A DNA stretch of 64,000 nt from an uncultured delta proteobacterium (GTDB taxonomy: Bacteria; Desulfobacterota; Desulfovibrionia; Desulfovibrionales; Desulfovibrionaceae). A model generated the notes under the pieces. That model did not search any database and was not told the origin of the DNA. It was given only the letters and a program-made list of their open reading frames with translations. Both the position numbers and the translations under genes were made by a program. Shown piece after piece: positions 1 to 9,270 of this stretch (within the stretch, counting starts at the first letter, position 1; every line of letters begins with the position of its first letter). The stretch covers positions 2,577,335 through 2,641,334 of the forward strand of contig LT599018.1 in the NCBI GenBank assembly GCA_900079685.1, given 5' to 3'.

Positions 1-918
1 CGCGCGGTGTGTGGGGCGGCTGTACCCGATGACTCCATAAATATCTCTTTCCACAAGGCCTTTGCAGATATGGGGAGTGAAGTAGGCTGCATCAAGGCCT
101 GCGGACTCGACGTTGAAACCAAAACGCTTCCGTTGGCGATCAAGGCGGGAGAGGTAGGGCTGAGAGTCATGCACATTGCCGGGGGTAACGAAACTGTCGG
201 TTATGATGCCGCAGATTCCGTCCACGGTACGGTGATCCAGATAGAAAAAACCCTTGGGTTTGCCCTCGCGCACCATATACCCGCTGTCCGGGTCCGTGGT
301 GCTGACCTTGATTTCCTTGGTTTCCGGAGTCTCATCGCGGGGCGGCAAAGGCTTTTTGCCATGCTTGCGGCGGTCTTCATCAATGTCCCGGTCAAGTTCC
401 TCCACATAATCGCGTACGGATTTGAGCACCTGGGCCTTGTCATATTTTCCCTTGTTGGCACTGGCTTTCAGGTGGGTTGAATCGGTGTACAGCGTTTTGC
501 CGTCCACCATCTTGCGCTTTATGGCCTGGAGCACAATCTCGTCAAAAATTTCCTGGTAAACCGGGCTGTCATTGAAACGCCTGCGGCGGTTTTGGCTGAA
601 GGTGCTGGCGTGGGGGATTTTGTCGGTGAGAGTAAAGCCGAGAAACCAACGATATGCGACATTGACTTCGATTTCGCGAATCAACTGTTGCTCGCTGCGA
701 ATGCCGAACAAATACCCAATAAAAAGCATCTTGAATAGCACAACCGGATCAACTGCCGGCCTGCCGTTATCGGGACAGTATCTATCTTTGACCTTGTCAT
801 AGATGAATCTGAAGTCGATAGCCTTGTCGATTTTACGAAGAAGATGTTCTTTAGGCACGAGTTGCTCGATATATACCAGCTCCATCATGCCTTGCTGTTC
901 GGTTTTGCGCTTTATCAT
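1..918 (-). CDS. IS1182 family transposase (3' truncated by window edge)
   Basis: DDE-type transposase that would move its own insertion sequence. 306 codons are visible from the ATG at 918. The N-terminal part has the family pattern DNGRPAVDPVVLFKMLFIGY followed by a FSQNRRRRF block. A TDSTH motif carries the probable first catalytic Asp, and GLDAAY the probable second. The glutamate-bearing C-terminus is outside the window. It is identical in reading to the copy at the right edge. No strong ribosome binding site precedes the ATG, which is common for weakly expressed transposases. Confidence 0.85.
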   Translation of the reverse strand, partial: MIKRKTEQQGMMELVYIEQLVPKEHLLRKIDKAIDFRFIYDKVKDRYCPDNGRPAVDPVVLFKMLFIGYLFGIRSEQQLIREIEVNVAYRWFLGFTLTDKIPHASTFSQNRRRRFNDSPVYQEIFDEIVLQAIKRKMVDGKTLYTDSTHLKASANKGKYDKAQVLKSVRDYVEELDRDIDEDRRKHGKKPLPPRDETPETKEIKVSTTDPDSGYMVREGKPKGFFYLDHRTVDGICGIITDSFVTPGNVHDSQPYLSRLDRQRKRFGFNVESAGLDAAYFTPHICKGLVERDIYGVIGYSRPTHRA

Positions 919-973
919 GGAGATATAAAAACAAAATCCCGGCTAAAAGGCCAGGACTTTGTCAAGGGTCTGA
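1..973 (-). mobile_element. IS1182-type insertion sequence, left copy, truncated by window edge
   Basis: This segment is the reverse complement of the right edge: position p here pairs with position 63989 minus p there. The match runs to about 973, after which the two copies diverge, so the transposon end upstream of the transposase lies near 973. The 3' half lies outside the window, so the terminal inverted repeats and any target duplication cannot be compared. Confidence 0.85.
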
Positions 974-992
974 GCGGGGGCATGCCCCCGCT
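973..992. repeat. Palindromic repeat, copy 1
   Basis: A 20-bp palindrome (five G, CATG core, five C, flanked by AGC/GCT) sits between the IS end and the 3' end of the chemoreceptor gene. The same palindrome followed by TTTGT recurs at 41878-41897. In both places a GGACTTTGTCAA string lies just before it. Confidence 0.7.
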
Positions 993-1020
993 TTGTGTGC
1001 GTCCGTCTGTCGTGGGTATG

Positions 1021-3420
1021 TTACGCTTTCAGCTTGTCCAGCAAGGAGTTGAGCTCCGTCGCCAGTTCCGCGAGGCTGCGCACGGCCACGTTGGCCTCTT
1101 CCATGCCGCTGGCGGTATCGCCCGCGATACGGTGTATTTCCTCGACGGAGCGGTTGATTTCCTCGCTCGTCGCGCTCTGTTCCTCAGCCGCGGTGGCGAT
1201 GCTGGAAACAACGGCAGCGCTGTGTTCCGCGAAGGCCAGGATCTGGTCCAGGGCCTGGCCGGAGGTTGTGGCGAGCTCGGACGATTTTGCAACCAGCGTC
1301 GCGGCCTGGCTGAAGCGCTGGATGTTCTGCGACGTCGCGGTCTGGATGCCCGTGATGCTGGAGCCGACTTCGGACGTGGCGCTCATGGTTTTTTCCGCGA
1401 GTTTGCGGACCTCGTCCGCCACCACCGCGAATCCGCGTCCTGCTTCACCGGCGCGGGCCGCTTCAATGGCCGCGTTGAGGGCCAGCAGGTTGGTCTGGTC
1501 CGCGATATCGGAAATGACGCCCATCACACTGCCGATGGCTTCCGTCTGGGTGCCCAGGGATTTGATGTTCTCGGCCAGTTCCTGGGAGACCGTGCTGACC
1601 TGGCTTATGGACGTAATCAGCTGGGTGACCAGCGCCGACCCTTCCCTGGCTTTTCCCTGCGTGTTTTCGGCCTGTTCGCGGGCGTCGCCGGCGCTTCTGG
1701 CCACTTCGAGCACGGTCGAGTTCATTTCCTCCATGGCTGTCGCCGTGGAGTTGACCCTGTCACGCTGCACGGCAGTGCCCCTGTTCACCTGCTCCACCTG
1801 GGCGGAAAGCTCTTCGGAAGCGGCCGCCACGCGGTTGGAGATATCCATGGCCCGGTTGGCCACTTCCATGATGGTGCGCTGGGTGCTTTTGATCGCGGTA
1901 AGATCCGTGATGAGCTGCAGGACGGAAAGGAGGTTGCCTTTCTCGTCCAGCATGGGAATGGAGAAATACCCCACGTCCATGGTCTTGCCCTGCGGGTGGG
2001 CGACGGTTTCCCCCCGGCCGGGCCGTTTTGTTTCAACGGCTTTTTTCAGCCCGCAGGTAGCGGTGAAGTAGTCCTCGCGGCCGAAGAGCTGCTGGCAGGT
2101 TTTGCCCTTGTAATCCTCGCCCGCGAGCTCGCGGGCCACTTTGTTCAGGTACGTCGCCTGAAGATCTTTGCCCAGCATGATAACGGGCGAGGGGATGTTC
2201 TCCAGAACGGTGCGGTACCGGGAGAGGATGCCGTTCGTTCCCCGTATCAGCATGGCAAAATCGCCGCTGAACCGGGCCTCGTCGCCCGCGGCGTTGAGTT
2301 CGCCCTTTTCGATTTTTTCTTCAAGGTTTTTGTATTCATGAATAATTTCTTTAAGGGACGCAGGGATGGTACGCAACGCGTCCGCGAGTTTTCCGATTTC
2401 ATCGTTGCGGCGCACGTCAAGGGTGCCATCCAGATGCCCCGCCGCGATTTCGCCGGCGAACACCACGCCCTTGTTGAGGGAGCGCACCACCGGGCGGACC
2501 ACCAGGAACACCAGCAAACTGCCGACCAGGATGGAGCACAGAATGATGATGATGCTCGTCCTGCGCAGCGTATACAGGCCGGAATACACGTCGTCGGTTT
2601 CCGCGCGGATGATCGCCGTGAGGCCGGAACCAGGTTCGGTCTTGTGGTACACGACCACTTCCCTGCCGTCGTTGCCCGTCAACTCCACCGCGCCGTCCTG
2701 CTTCGCGGCGACCCATGCCTTGTAGCTGGAGACGGCGGGCAGGTCCTTGTTGAAAAGCCAGTCCGTATTTTTCGCCATCACCACCAGGCCGTCGCTGTTG
2801 ATGATGTAGGCAAACCCTTTCTCGCCCACCTTGATCGGCCCGACAAAGGCGTTGAAGAAGGGGTCCAGGTCCATGGTCGCATAGACTACGCCCGCGATAT
2901 TGTTGTTTATTTTGATGGGCGAGGAGGCGGCCATGACGGTTTTTTTCACCACCCTGCTGAAGAAAGGCTGGGCGAGAAAGGCGTTCCCCTTGATCGCTTC
3001 CTTGAAGTAGTTCCTGTCGTCGAATTTGTCGCCGATTTTGGAGAGTTCCGGCCGGGACGTCGCGACGACTTTGCCTTCCGTGTCCAGCAGGGTGATGCGG
3101 TCAAAACCGGGGTAGCTGGCTTCGAGGCGCTTGAGGGTCGCCGTGACGGCGGCGAGGCTTTCAGGATTCCCCATGTCGCCTGCGTTGGCGAAAAAGCGCA
3201 GAACCGCTTCGTTGTCCGCCGTTCTGACGATGTTCTGGACGCTGGTGTCCGCCAGGTCGTTGATGGCGCGCACCATGGCCGAGGCTTCGCCTTCCATGTT
3301 GTCGATGAGCGAGGCCCGCAGGCTCTCCGCGGTCTGCCTGTATGCAAGATACCCGCTCAGGCCCATGAAAAGCATGAACAGGCCGATGATGGGCAGAAGA
3401 ATTTTCAGTTGCAGTTTCAT
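1021..3420 (-). CDS. Methyl-accepting chemotaxis protein with Cache, HAMP and PAS domains
   Basis: Transmembrane chemoreceptor of 799 aa that would relay ligand binding to CheA/CheW. A first membrane helix lies near residues 8-27, followed by a roughly 250-residue periplasmic Cache-like sensor. A second helix ([12 protein letters not shown]) near 285-305 leads into a HAMP region, then a cytoplasmic PAS domain around 385-495 ([13 protein letters not shown]), then the signalling domain. The conserved hairpin tip ([20 protein letters not shown]) is near residue 640. The PAS between HAMP and the signalling domain suggests a second, internal input such as redox or haem. ATG is preceded by AAGGGG. 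The gene is monocistronic. Confidence 0.93.
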   Translation of the reverse strand: MKLQLKILLPIIGLFMLFMGLSGYLAYRQTAESLRASLIDNMEGEASAMVRAINDLADTSVQNIVRTADNEAVLRFFANAGDMGNPESLAAVTATLKRLEASYPGFDRITLLDTEGKVVATSRPELSKIGDKFDDRNYFKEAIKGNAFLAQPFFSRVVKKTVMAASSPIKINNNIAGVVYATMDLDPFFNAFVGPIKVGEKGFAYIINSDGLVVMAKNTDWLFNKDLPAVSSYKAWVAAKQDGAVELTGNDGREVVVYHKTEPGSGLTAIIRAETDDVYSGLYTLRRTSIIIILCSILVGSLLVFLVVRPVVRSLNKGVVFAGEIAAGHLDGTLDVRRNDEIGKLADALRTIPASLKEIIHEYKNLEEKIEKGELNAAGDEARFSGDFAMLIRGTNGILSRYRTVLENIPSPVIMLGKDLQATYLNKVARELAGEDYKGKTCQQLFGREDYFTATCGLKKAVETKRPGRGETVAHPQGKTMDVGYFSIPMLDEKGNLLSVLQLITDLTAIKSTQRTIMEVANRAMDISNRVAAASEELSAQVEQVNRGTAVQRDRVNSTATAMEEMNSTVLEVARSAGDAREQAENTQGKAREGSALVTQLITSISQVSTVSQELAENIKSLGTQTEAIGSVMGVISDIADQTNLLALNAAIEAARAGEAGRGFAVVADEVRKLAEKTMSATSEVGSSITGIQTATSQNIQRFSQAATLVAKSSELATTSGQALDQILAFAEHSAAVVSSIATAAEEQSATSEEINRSVEEIHRIAGDTASGMEEANVAVRSLAELATELNSLLDKLKA

Positions 3421-3822
3421 GTGATCCCCTTGCGTTCAAAACGCGTGTTGATTCCCGGCAAATGCCCAGAAAGACGAAGCGCGTATCCGTTCGGCGGCTG
3501 GTTGCCGCAAAAAATCCCCCGGGAGTACGGATGCGCGCACACCAAATAAAGCGAAAAAAACCGTAAAACAGGAAGAATGCCGTGCCCGCGGAAGAGGAGA
3601 GAAAACCCGCGATACCCGTCCTGAGCGGCGGCATTTAGAGACACGCACCGTTCATAAACTAATTAATACAAGATGTCGATTGCGGTGTGAAAGTATTATG
3701 CAAGGTATTTTTGGTCAGTTATAATCTACATCGTCGTTTTTGCGTGTTCCGGACGCAAAATAAAAAAGGGCGGCCCATGCGGGGGCCGCCCTTTTACATG
3801 GCAATGGCCTTCGCCGCGACGC
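3421..3822. other. Intergenic region between chemoreceptor and small protein
   Basis: No convincing gene. It should hold the minus-strand promoter of the chemoreceptor; I could not assign a sigma-70, sigma-28 or sigma-54 box with confidence. The right end holds the terminator listed separately. Confidence 0.5.
3762..3796 (-). terminator. Rho-independent terminator of the small 3823-4032 gene
   Basis: Stem GGGCGGCCC/GGGCCGCCC with a short loop. Read on the minus strand it ends in a run of U residues directly downstream of the small gene. Confidence 0.8.
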
Positions 3823-4032
3823 TTACGCAATCGTGTCCAGCTTGGTGCCTATGCCCGCCGCGCTCAGCACGTCCTTTTGGAACTGGTAGCCGGCGTCGAT
3901 TTTGGGGCCGCTCACGCTCATGGACGTATTCATTTTGTCCAGAGTTTTGCTGATGAGCTGCGCGCCCGTGGTGTCCTTGAGGGCGCTCTGCGTCATGGCA
4001 GCGGCCGCGCCCGCACTTTGTACGGAGTCCAT
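3823..4032 (-). CDS. Small protein, possibly YjfB-like putative motility protein
   Basis: 69 aa, Ala/Ser/Thr-rich N-terminus with a TQSALKDTTGAQLISKTLDKM helix, no signal peptide or membrane segment. The ATG follows a strong GAGGAGG ribosome binding site and the gene has its own terminator, so it is probably expressed. The length and helix pattern resemble the short YjfB-type proteins found with flagellar genes, and a chemoreceptor is next door, but the similarity is weak and the function should be treated as unknown. Confidence 0.6.
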   Translation of the reverse strand: MDSVQSAGAAAAMTQSALKDTTGAQLISKTLDKMNTSMSVSGPKIDAGYQFQKDVLSAAGIGTKLDTIA

Positions 4033-4177
4033 ATGATCCCTCCTCGGGAAATATCCCGAAAGCCTTATCGGACGGCGGCGGGAAAACTTGAGGGACGCGA
4101 TCGCCGCCGTGGCATATTGTTATAAAACGATTCTTCGGCAGGATGTTTCGCCGTTGTGTCCCGCCCGCGCGGCATGC

Positions 4178-4945
4178 TCAGGGCGAAAGGGTCCGGGCTT
4201 CCGGCGTTCTGGCGATGACCGCGACGTCCACCGAGGAGGCGCCCGCCCGCAGCAGCGCATCGGCGGCGCTTTCCAGGGAGGCGCAGGTTGTGGCGATGTC
4301 GTCCGCGAGGAGCAGGCGCATCCCGGCGGCGCCTTTGGCGGCAAAGAGGCCGCGCACGTTGGCCTTGCGCTCGTTCAGGGAAAGGCCCGCCTGGGGACGG
4401 GTGTACCCGGTGCGCCCGAGGAGTTGCGGCATGACGGGCGCGCCGCACTTCGCGGCAAGGGGGAGGGCCGCTTCCAGCGCCTGGTTGAAGCCGCGTTCGC
4501 GCAGGCGGCGGGGGTGGAGCGGCATGGGGACGATGGCGTCGTACGGGCTGACGGTATCCGGCGGGCCCGGGATATCCGGGTGCGCGGCCAGGAGGCGGCC
4601 CAGGAGGTTGCCGAGCGCCAGTTCGTGCCCGTTTTTGAATCGCAGTATCAGGTCGCGCAGTAACCCCTGGTACGCGCCGTGGAAAAAGAAGCGATTCCAT
4701 GGGCGGGGCGCTGCCAGGCAGTTGCCGCAAGGGGCGGGCGGCGCGTCTGCCTGCGCGAAAAGGTTGCCGCAACGCGTGCAATACCCGGCGGTCCGCCGGG
4801 CGAGGGCGGCCGCGCACGAAGGGCAGAGGGTCGCGCCAAAGGGGGTATCCGGGGCTTGCAACGGCACGGGCGTTGCGCAGGATGCGCAGCGCGATTCGCG
4901 CAAGGGGGCCAGGCAGGCCGCGAACCGGCGCGCAAAGCGGAGCAC
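4178..4945 (-). CDS. comF: ComF family phosphoribosyltransferase-like protein
   Basis: 255 aa, the usual length for ComF, linked in other bacteria to DNA uptake during competence. The N-terminal half has four CxxC pairs (CASC, CPSC, CTRC, CGNC between residues about 21 and 78) that make a double zinc ribbon. The C-terminal half is a type I PRTase fold with a PRPP-loop-like LLLADDIATTCAS near 215-228. The start at 4945 lies two bases after the stop of the flavoprotein gene upstream, so they are probably cotranscribed. A comEC homologue occurs at 60 kb, so parts of a DNA uptake apparatus are encoded in the window. Confidence 0.88.
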   Translation of the reverse strand: MLRFARRFAACLAPLRESRCASCATPVPLQAPDTPFGATLCPSCAAALARRTAGYCTRCGNLFAQADAPPAPCGNCLAAPRPWNRFFFHGAYQGLLRDLILRFKNGHELALGNLLGRLLAAHPDIPGPPDTVSPYDAIVPMPLHPRRLRERGFNQALEAALPLAAKCGAPVMPQLLGRTGYTRPQAGLSLNERKANVRGLFAAKGAAGMRLLLADDIATTCASLESAADALLRAGASSVDVAVIARTPEARTLSP

Positions 4946-4947
4946 GG

Positions 4948-5556
4948 CTATTCCTTCGCGCGGGGCAGCGAGGCTTTTATGGTTTCCGCGTACCGGACGA
5001 GGCGGGCGTATTGTTCCGTGTTTTCGCGGAGCGCGTCCGGGCCTTCCAGCCCGTGGAGCGTCAGGGGTTCCGCGAGGTCGTAGCCGAAAAGGTCAAGCCA
5101 GTACCGGAGGGAGAGGAGGCTCCCTTCAAACAGCTTTTGCCCCTGCGGTCTGGCTGCAATAAGAATGATGTGGGCCGTCCGGCGGGGGAAGGGCGTTTCT
5201 TTCCAGGCGTCGCGCAGCATCCACCAGGGCTGGCTTCTGTCGATCAGGGCCTTGAGCTGGGCCGGGACGTGGTAGAAATACACGGGCGCGGCAAGCACGA
5301 GGGCGGATGCCGATTGCAGGGCGTCGAAAAGGGGCGCGCTCTCGTCGCGCGCGGCAAGCGGGCAGGCGAGTTTGTGGCGCGCGCAGTGGCCGCAGGAAAC
5401 GCAGGGCAGAACGGGGTGGTTCCGTAGAAAGGTGACGGACGGCGCGGAAGAATCCGCGCCGTCCATAAGGCTCTGGACAACGCTTATGGCCGTGTCGCTG
5501 TTGCCGCCGCTACGCGGGCTGCACGCCAGCAGCAGGGGGCCGTTCCGTGAGGTCAT
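4948..5556 (-). CDS. Flavodoxin-family / NADPH-dependent FMN reductase-like protein
   Basis: 202 aa. The N-terminus shows the FMN-phosphate loop SPRSGGNS near residues 13-20, and an APVYFYHVPAQLKALIDRS block that is typical of the iron-sulfur-flavoprotein/FMN reductase family. Three Cys in PCVSCGHCARHKLACP (residues about 52-68) are reminiscent of a small Fe-S or redox cysteine cluster. The substrate is unknown. It is immediately upstream of comF, in the same orientation. Confidence 0.8.
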   Translation of the reverse strand: MTSRNGPLLLACSPRSGGNSDTAISVVQSLMDGADSSAPSVTFLRNHPVLPCVSCGHCARHKLACPLAARDESAPLFDALQSASALVLAAPVYFYHVPAQLKALIDRSQPWWMLRDAWKETPFPRRTAHIILIAARPQGQKLFEGSLLSLRYWLDLFGYDLAEPLTLHGLEGPDALRENTEQYARLVRYAETIKASLPRAKE

Positions 5557-5559
5557 GGC

Positions 5560-6174
5560 TCAGGCGGTGACCCAGTGGTTCTCGACCTTTTCCACGCCGA
5601 TGGTGGTTTCCGGCCCGTGGCCGGGGTAGACCACGGTAGCGTCCGGGAGTTTGTAAAGCTTGCCCCGGATGGTCTCGTTTTCCAGCACGGGCCTGCTGCC
5701 GCCGGGCAGGTCGGAACGGCCGGTGTCGCGGTAAAAGAGCACGTCGCCGGAGAACAGGGCGCCCTGGTCCGGGAAATAGAAGGAAAGGCTGCCCGGCGAA
5801 TGGCCCGGCGTGTGGATGACCGTACAGCGCAGCCCCATGAAGGTGGTTTCGCCCGGTTCCAGGTTTTGGTACTCAAAGGGTTCCGTGGGAGGCAGGCCGA
5901 ACCGCGTGCCGGAGGTCGCCTGCAGCAGGAACAGGTCTTCCTTGCACAGATAGATGGGCGCGCCCGTGGCTTTTGCCAGGGGCGCGTTGCCGCCCACATG
6001 GTCGAAATGCAGGTGGGTGTTCAGGATGGCGACCAGGTTAAGCCTGTTGTCGGCGAGATATTTGACCACAGCGGTGGGGTCGCCGCCCGGATCGACGGCA
6101 ACGGCTTCGGAGCCTTCCACCAGGAGATAACAGTTGGTCTCCAGCGGACCCAGGGGAAAAGTATGTACGCGCAT
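5560..6174 (-). CDS. MBL-fold metallo-hydrolase (glyoxalase II-like)
   Basis: 204 aa from the ATG at 6174, preferred over an in-frame GTG at 6180 because GGAG lies five bases before the ATG. The metal site is complete: THLHFDH at residues 53-59, TPGHSPG near 130, SGD near 149 and YPGHGP near 190. The length suits the short glyoxalase II-like hydrolases rather than full GloB. Probable role is hydrolysis of a thioester such as a glutathione-like or CoA conjugate; the exact substrate is not visible. It lies three bases before the flavoprotein gene, so the three genes 6174 to 4178 form one unit. Confidence 0.87.
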   Translation of the reverse strand: MRVHTFPLGPLETNCYLLVEGSEAVAVDPGGDPTAVVKYLADNRLNLVAILNTHLHFDHVGGNAPLAKATGAPIYLCKEDLFLLQATSGTRFGLPPTEPFEYQNLEPGETTFMGLRCTVIHTPGHSPGSLSFYFPDQGALFSGDVLFYRDTGRSDLPGGSRPVLENETIRGKLYKLPDATVVYPGHGPETTIGVEKVENHWVTA

Positions 6175-6347
6175 GCACACTCCGTTTTTTCGGGAAGCCT
6201 ACAATTTTTGGGGATGAAAGGAAAGGGTGTGATACGACGGAGGGGGCGTGCCGGGGCAGGAGAGGGTTTCCGGCCCTGGCACAACTCCCGGCGTTGGCTG
6301 GCGGGGTAAATTGCCTTTCACCTGGCCTTGCGGTACACTCGCGCCCT

Positions 6348-8804
6348 ATGAATACCAAGGACGCCCTCCCCGAGCCGTTTTTGCGCCTTGAGCGCCGCGA
6401 TCTGATCCGCTTTGAACAGCGTCTGCGCAAAAGCCTTGCGCCGTTCATCCCCCATACGGGCTGCACCCTGCATTTTCCCAACCCCCCCGGCGCCGCCGCT
6501 CCGGAGTATCTGCCGGATGAAGAGCGCCTGCTCCTGCCGCTGTATGCGCCGCACGAAAACGGCGGCGATGCCGGATCGCTTCTGGGCGTCTTTGTCGCGC
6601 GCGGCGTCCCGGAAGGGGCGTATCGGGCAGTTTCCGGAAGCTTGCCGGTTATCACGGCCCTGGCCATGGAAAATCTGCAACTCTACAAGGCGGCGGTTTC
6701 CGACGCCTTTACCGGTCTTTTCTCGCGGCAGCACTTTCTGGCCCGCATGGCGGAAGAGGTCCAGGGCACCAGCGATTCGCTGCGGTCGGAGCCTTCCTCG
6801 CGGGAGGTGTCCGACCCGGACGCGGCAAGCGGCCTTGGCGGCGCGTCCCCCTGCCTCGCGGCCCTCGTCATCCGGCTGCACGGGCTGCGCCAGGTCGTGC
6901 GCAAGCACGGGTACACGGCGTCGGAAGACATCCTCGCCCTCCTGGGGCGGGCCTTGCGCGACATCTGCCCGGAACAGGGCACCACGGCCCGGGTAAGCGA
7001 CTACGAACTGGCCGTGCTCATGCCCGCCGCCACCGCCGGGGCCTGCAAACGGTTCGCCGGGACAGTGCTGGAAGAGCTGGGCAAGGTCAGCCTCCCCCAC
7101 GAACTGACGCGCTCGCGGATCAGCGTGACCACGTCCATCGGCTATGCCCTGTACCCGCAGGACATCACCGGGAACGTCTTTCTCAAGCCCGCGCCGGAAC
7201 AGGCCAGAATCCTTTTGCGCAAGGCGCGGCTGGCTGCCGCCCTGGCGGCGGAACGGCTCCTGACCGGGGAGGAGGAACCGGTGCTGGCCTTTGGCCGCAT
7301 CTTGTCCGAAGGGGGCCGGGTGGCGGAAATGCTGCCGCTCTCCAGGGTTACGGTCAGCCTCGGCTCCGCCGTCAACGCGCGCGAAGGGCAGCGGTTTTCC
7401 GTCCGGGCTTCCGGAGGCGGCAAGACCGGAGCGCCCGGGAGCGAGGGCAGGCTGTACAAGGGCGAACTTGTGCTGATCGAGGTGAAGGAAAATTCCTCGG
7501 TCGCGGAGATTCTCCATGAGGCGGACCCTTCCAACGGCATCGCGGCGGGCGATTCCCTGGTGTTGCTGCCGGGCGAGGTCTGGGGCGCGTCGCGCGCCGG
7601 GAGCCTCGCCGGAAGGGACGGGCCCGGGGCGCCGGACCCGGTGACGGGCCTTTTGCGCCACGGGGATTTTCTGGCGGCCTGGTCCGAGGGCAGGGAAAAG
7701 TGCGACGTGTTTTCCCTGGCGCTCTTGCGCCTGCTCCCGCCGGACATGGAAAACGGCGCGGCGGCGAACCTCGCGGGCCAGCCGGACCAGCTCATGGCCG
7801 AGGCGGCCCGTCTGTTCCGCGACCTGTTCGGCCAGGAAATTTCCGGGGGGCGCTACGGGCTTGCCAGCTTCATGGTCTTTCATCCCGGAGCGGACCCGAA
7901 AACGTTGCAACCCAAGTACGAAGAGCTCTGCTCCCTCCTGGCCTCGCGATTCTTTCCCGGACGGGAAGGCGCCTTCGCGGCGGCGGGCCTCGCCGGGTAT
8001 CCGTATCTCGATTTCCGCAAGGCGGACGTCCTGGAAAACTGCCGCAAGGCCCTCGAGTACGGCATATTGCTGCCCGCGCCCCACGTGGGGGTGTTCGACT
8101 CCCTCGCCATGACCATCAGCGCGGACAAGCGCTTCAGCCACGGGGATACGCTGGGCGCCATGACCGAATACAAGCAGGCCCTGCTGGCGGACGACGGCAA
8201 CGCGCTCGCCTGGAATTCCCTGGGCGTGACCCTGGCGCGCCTCGGCCGCCACAACGAGGCCAGGGGGCATTTCGGCCGCGCCGTGGCCCTGGCCCCGGAA
8301 GCCAACGCTTTGTATAATATGGGCTATACCTGCCAGTGTCTGGGCGAGCGGGATGACGCGAAGGCGTTTTACGGGCGGTGCCTGGAAAAAGCGCCCGGCC
8401 ATCTGTACGCCCTGGTCCGCCTCGGCCAGATGGCCGAGAGCGAGGGGGATACCGCCGGCGCCAAAACGCTGTACGACAGGGCGGGGACGGTCCCCGGCGG
8501 CATGGCCGTCACGCGGCGGTGCCTCGCGGGGCTGTGCCTGCGGGAGGGCAAAGCCGAGGAAGCGCGCGAACTTTTGCACGAGGCCCTGGCCCTTGACCCG
8601 CAGAACGCCGTGGCCCTGCAGATGCTGGCGGAACTCTACCTTGACGGCGGGGAGGATGCGGAAGTGGCCGAATCTCTCGCCCGGCAGAGCATCGTGCTCA
8701 GGCCGGAACGCAAAAGCGGCTGGCTGGCGCTTTCCCGCGCTCTGGAAAAAACCGGGCGCTCGCGCGAGGCGCGCGAAGCGCTGATGCGGGCCGGGGCGCT
8801 GTAG
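6348..8804 (+). CDS. Protein with two degenerate GGDEF-like domains and C-terminal TPR repeats
   Basis: 818 aa from the ATG at 6348, chosen because the upstream in-frame extension reads as non-coding. After an N-terminal GAF-like segment there is a DAFTGLFSRQHFLARM block and a diguanylate-cyclase-like fold, but the catalytic loop reads RVSDYELAV instead of GGDEF. A second DPVTGLLRHGDF block around residue 430 has no GGDEF either. From about 590 onward are at least five TPR helices (NALAWNSLGVTLARLGRHNEA). It is probably a catalytically dead c-di-GMP-type domain protein acting as a scaffold or effector. It stands alone on the plus strand. Confidence 0.75.
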   Translation: MNTKDALPEPFLRLERRDLIRFEQRLRKSLAPFIPHTGCTLHFPNPPGAAAPEYLPDEERLLLPLYAPHENGGDAGSLLGVFVARGVPEGAYRAVSGSLPVITALAMENLQLYKAAVSDAFTGLFSRQHFLARMAEEVQGTSDSLRSEPSSREVSDPDAASGLGGASPCLAALVIRLHGLRQVVRKHGYTASEDILALLGRALRDICPEQGTTARVSDYELAVLMPAATAGACKRFAGTVLEELGKVSLPHELTRSRISVTTSIGYALYPQDITGNVFLKPAPEQARILLRKARLAAALAAERLLTGEEEPVLAFGRILSEGGRVAEMLPLSRVTVSLGSAVNAREGQRFSVRASGGGKTGAPGSEGRLYKGELVLIEVKENSSVAEILHEADPSNGIAAGDSLVLLPGEVWGASRAGSLAGRDGPGAPDPVTGLLRHGDFLAAWSEGREKCDVFSLALLRLLPPDMENGAAANLAGQPDQLMAEAARLFRDLFGQEISGGRYGLASFMVFHPGADPKTLQPKYEELCSLLASRFFPGREGAFAAAGLAGYPYLDFRKADVLENCRKALEYGILLPAPHVGVFDSLAMTISADKRFSHGDTLGAMTEYKQALLADDGNALAWNSLGVTLARLGRHNEARGHFGRAVALAPEANALYNMGYTCQCLGERDDAKAFYGRCLEKAPGHLYALVRLGQMAESEGDTAGAKTLYDRAGTVPGGMAVTRRCLAGLCLREGKAEEARELLHEALALDPQNAVALQMLAELYLDGGEDAEVAESLARQSIVLRPERKSGWLALSRALEKTGRSREAREALMRAGAL

Positions 8805-8839
8805 CCCCGGACAGCGGAGCGCCCTCGGCGCGGCATTGC

Positions 8840-9163
8840 CTAGTCGTAGCTGTTGTCGCCCTGGGGGCCGACGTCCGTGAGGAAGACATCCTCCATAATG
8901 GACGTGACGCCGTTGGTCGAACGGATGATGTCCTTTGCGTCCGACAGCTCGTCAAAGTTGCGCAGCTCGCCTTCCATATACACCCTGCCGCCGGAAACGG
9001 TGACGATCAGGGTGCGGGTGTAGTACGGACCCAGTTTCGCGGTGATCTCCTGCTTGAGGGCCGCGTCGCCGGGCGAGGCGAACGGCTGGTGCGCCGCGGC
9101 GCAGGATACGCAGACGGCCAGCACGGCCGGCAGCAACAGCGCGGTAAAGAATCTGAATTTCAT
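8840..9163 (-). CDS. BON-domain periplasmic protein
   Basis: 107 aa from the ATG at 9163, which has a GGAGGT ribosome binding site five bases upstream. Residues 1-25 are a signal sequence with two Cys (CVSCAAA) that only partly fits a lipobox. The rest is one BON domain: KQEITAKLGPYYTRTLIVTVSGGRVYMEGELRN with the expected beta hairpin and SIMEDV. BON proteins bind membranes or attach to outer-membrane assemblies and are often stress related. Transcribed convergently with the GGDEF-TPR gene. Confidence 0.82.
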   Translation of the reverse strand: MKFRFFTALLLPAVLAVCVSCAAAHQPFASPGDAALKQEITAKLGPYYTRTLIVTVSGGRVYMEGELRNFDELSDAKDIIRSTNGVTSIMEDVFLTDVGPQGDNSYD

Positions 9164-9270
9164 GGTACACCTCCGGGTGTATAGTTCCATAATAGCGCAG
9201 AATTCACGGTAGTAAAGGATTTTGACGGCAGCGCGGCGATCATGCGCCGGCGGACAAAGGAGGGGTCTGC

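Noticed and set aside
973-992. Rho-independent terminator of the chemoreceptor gene
   Set aside because: On the minus strand the stem is followed by CAGACCC, not a U run.
844-3549. 901-codon plus-strand ORF over the chemoreceptor
   Set aside because: It is the shadow of the minus-strand chemoreceptor; Arg/Gly/His-rich and without domains. The GC-rich codon bias opens long antisense frames throughout the window.
4065-4945. CRISPR or tandem repeat array
   Set aside because: No evenly spaced direct repeats were seen here or elsewhere in the window.
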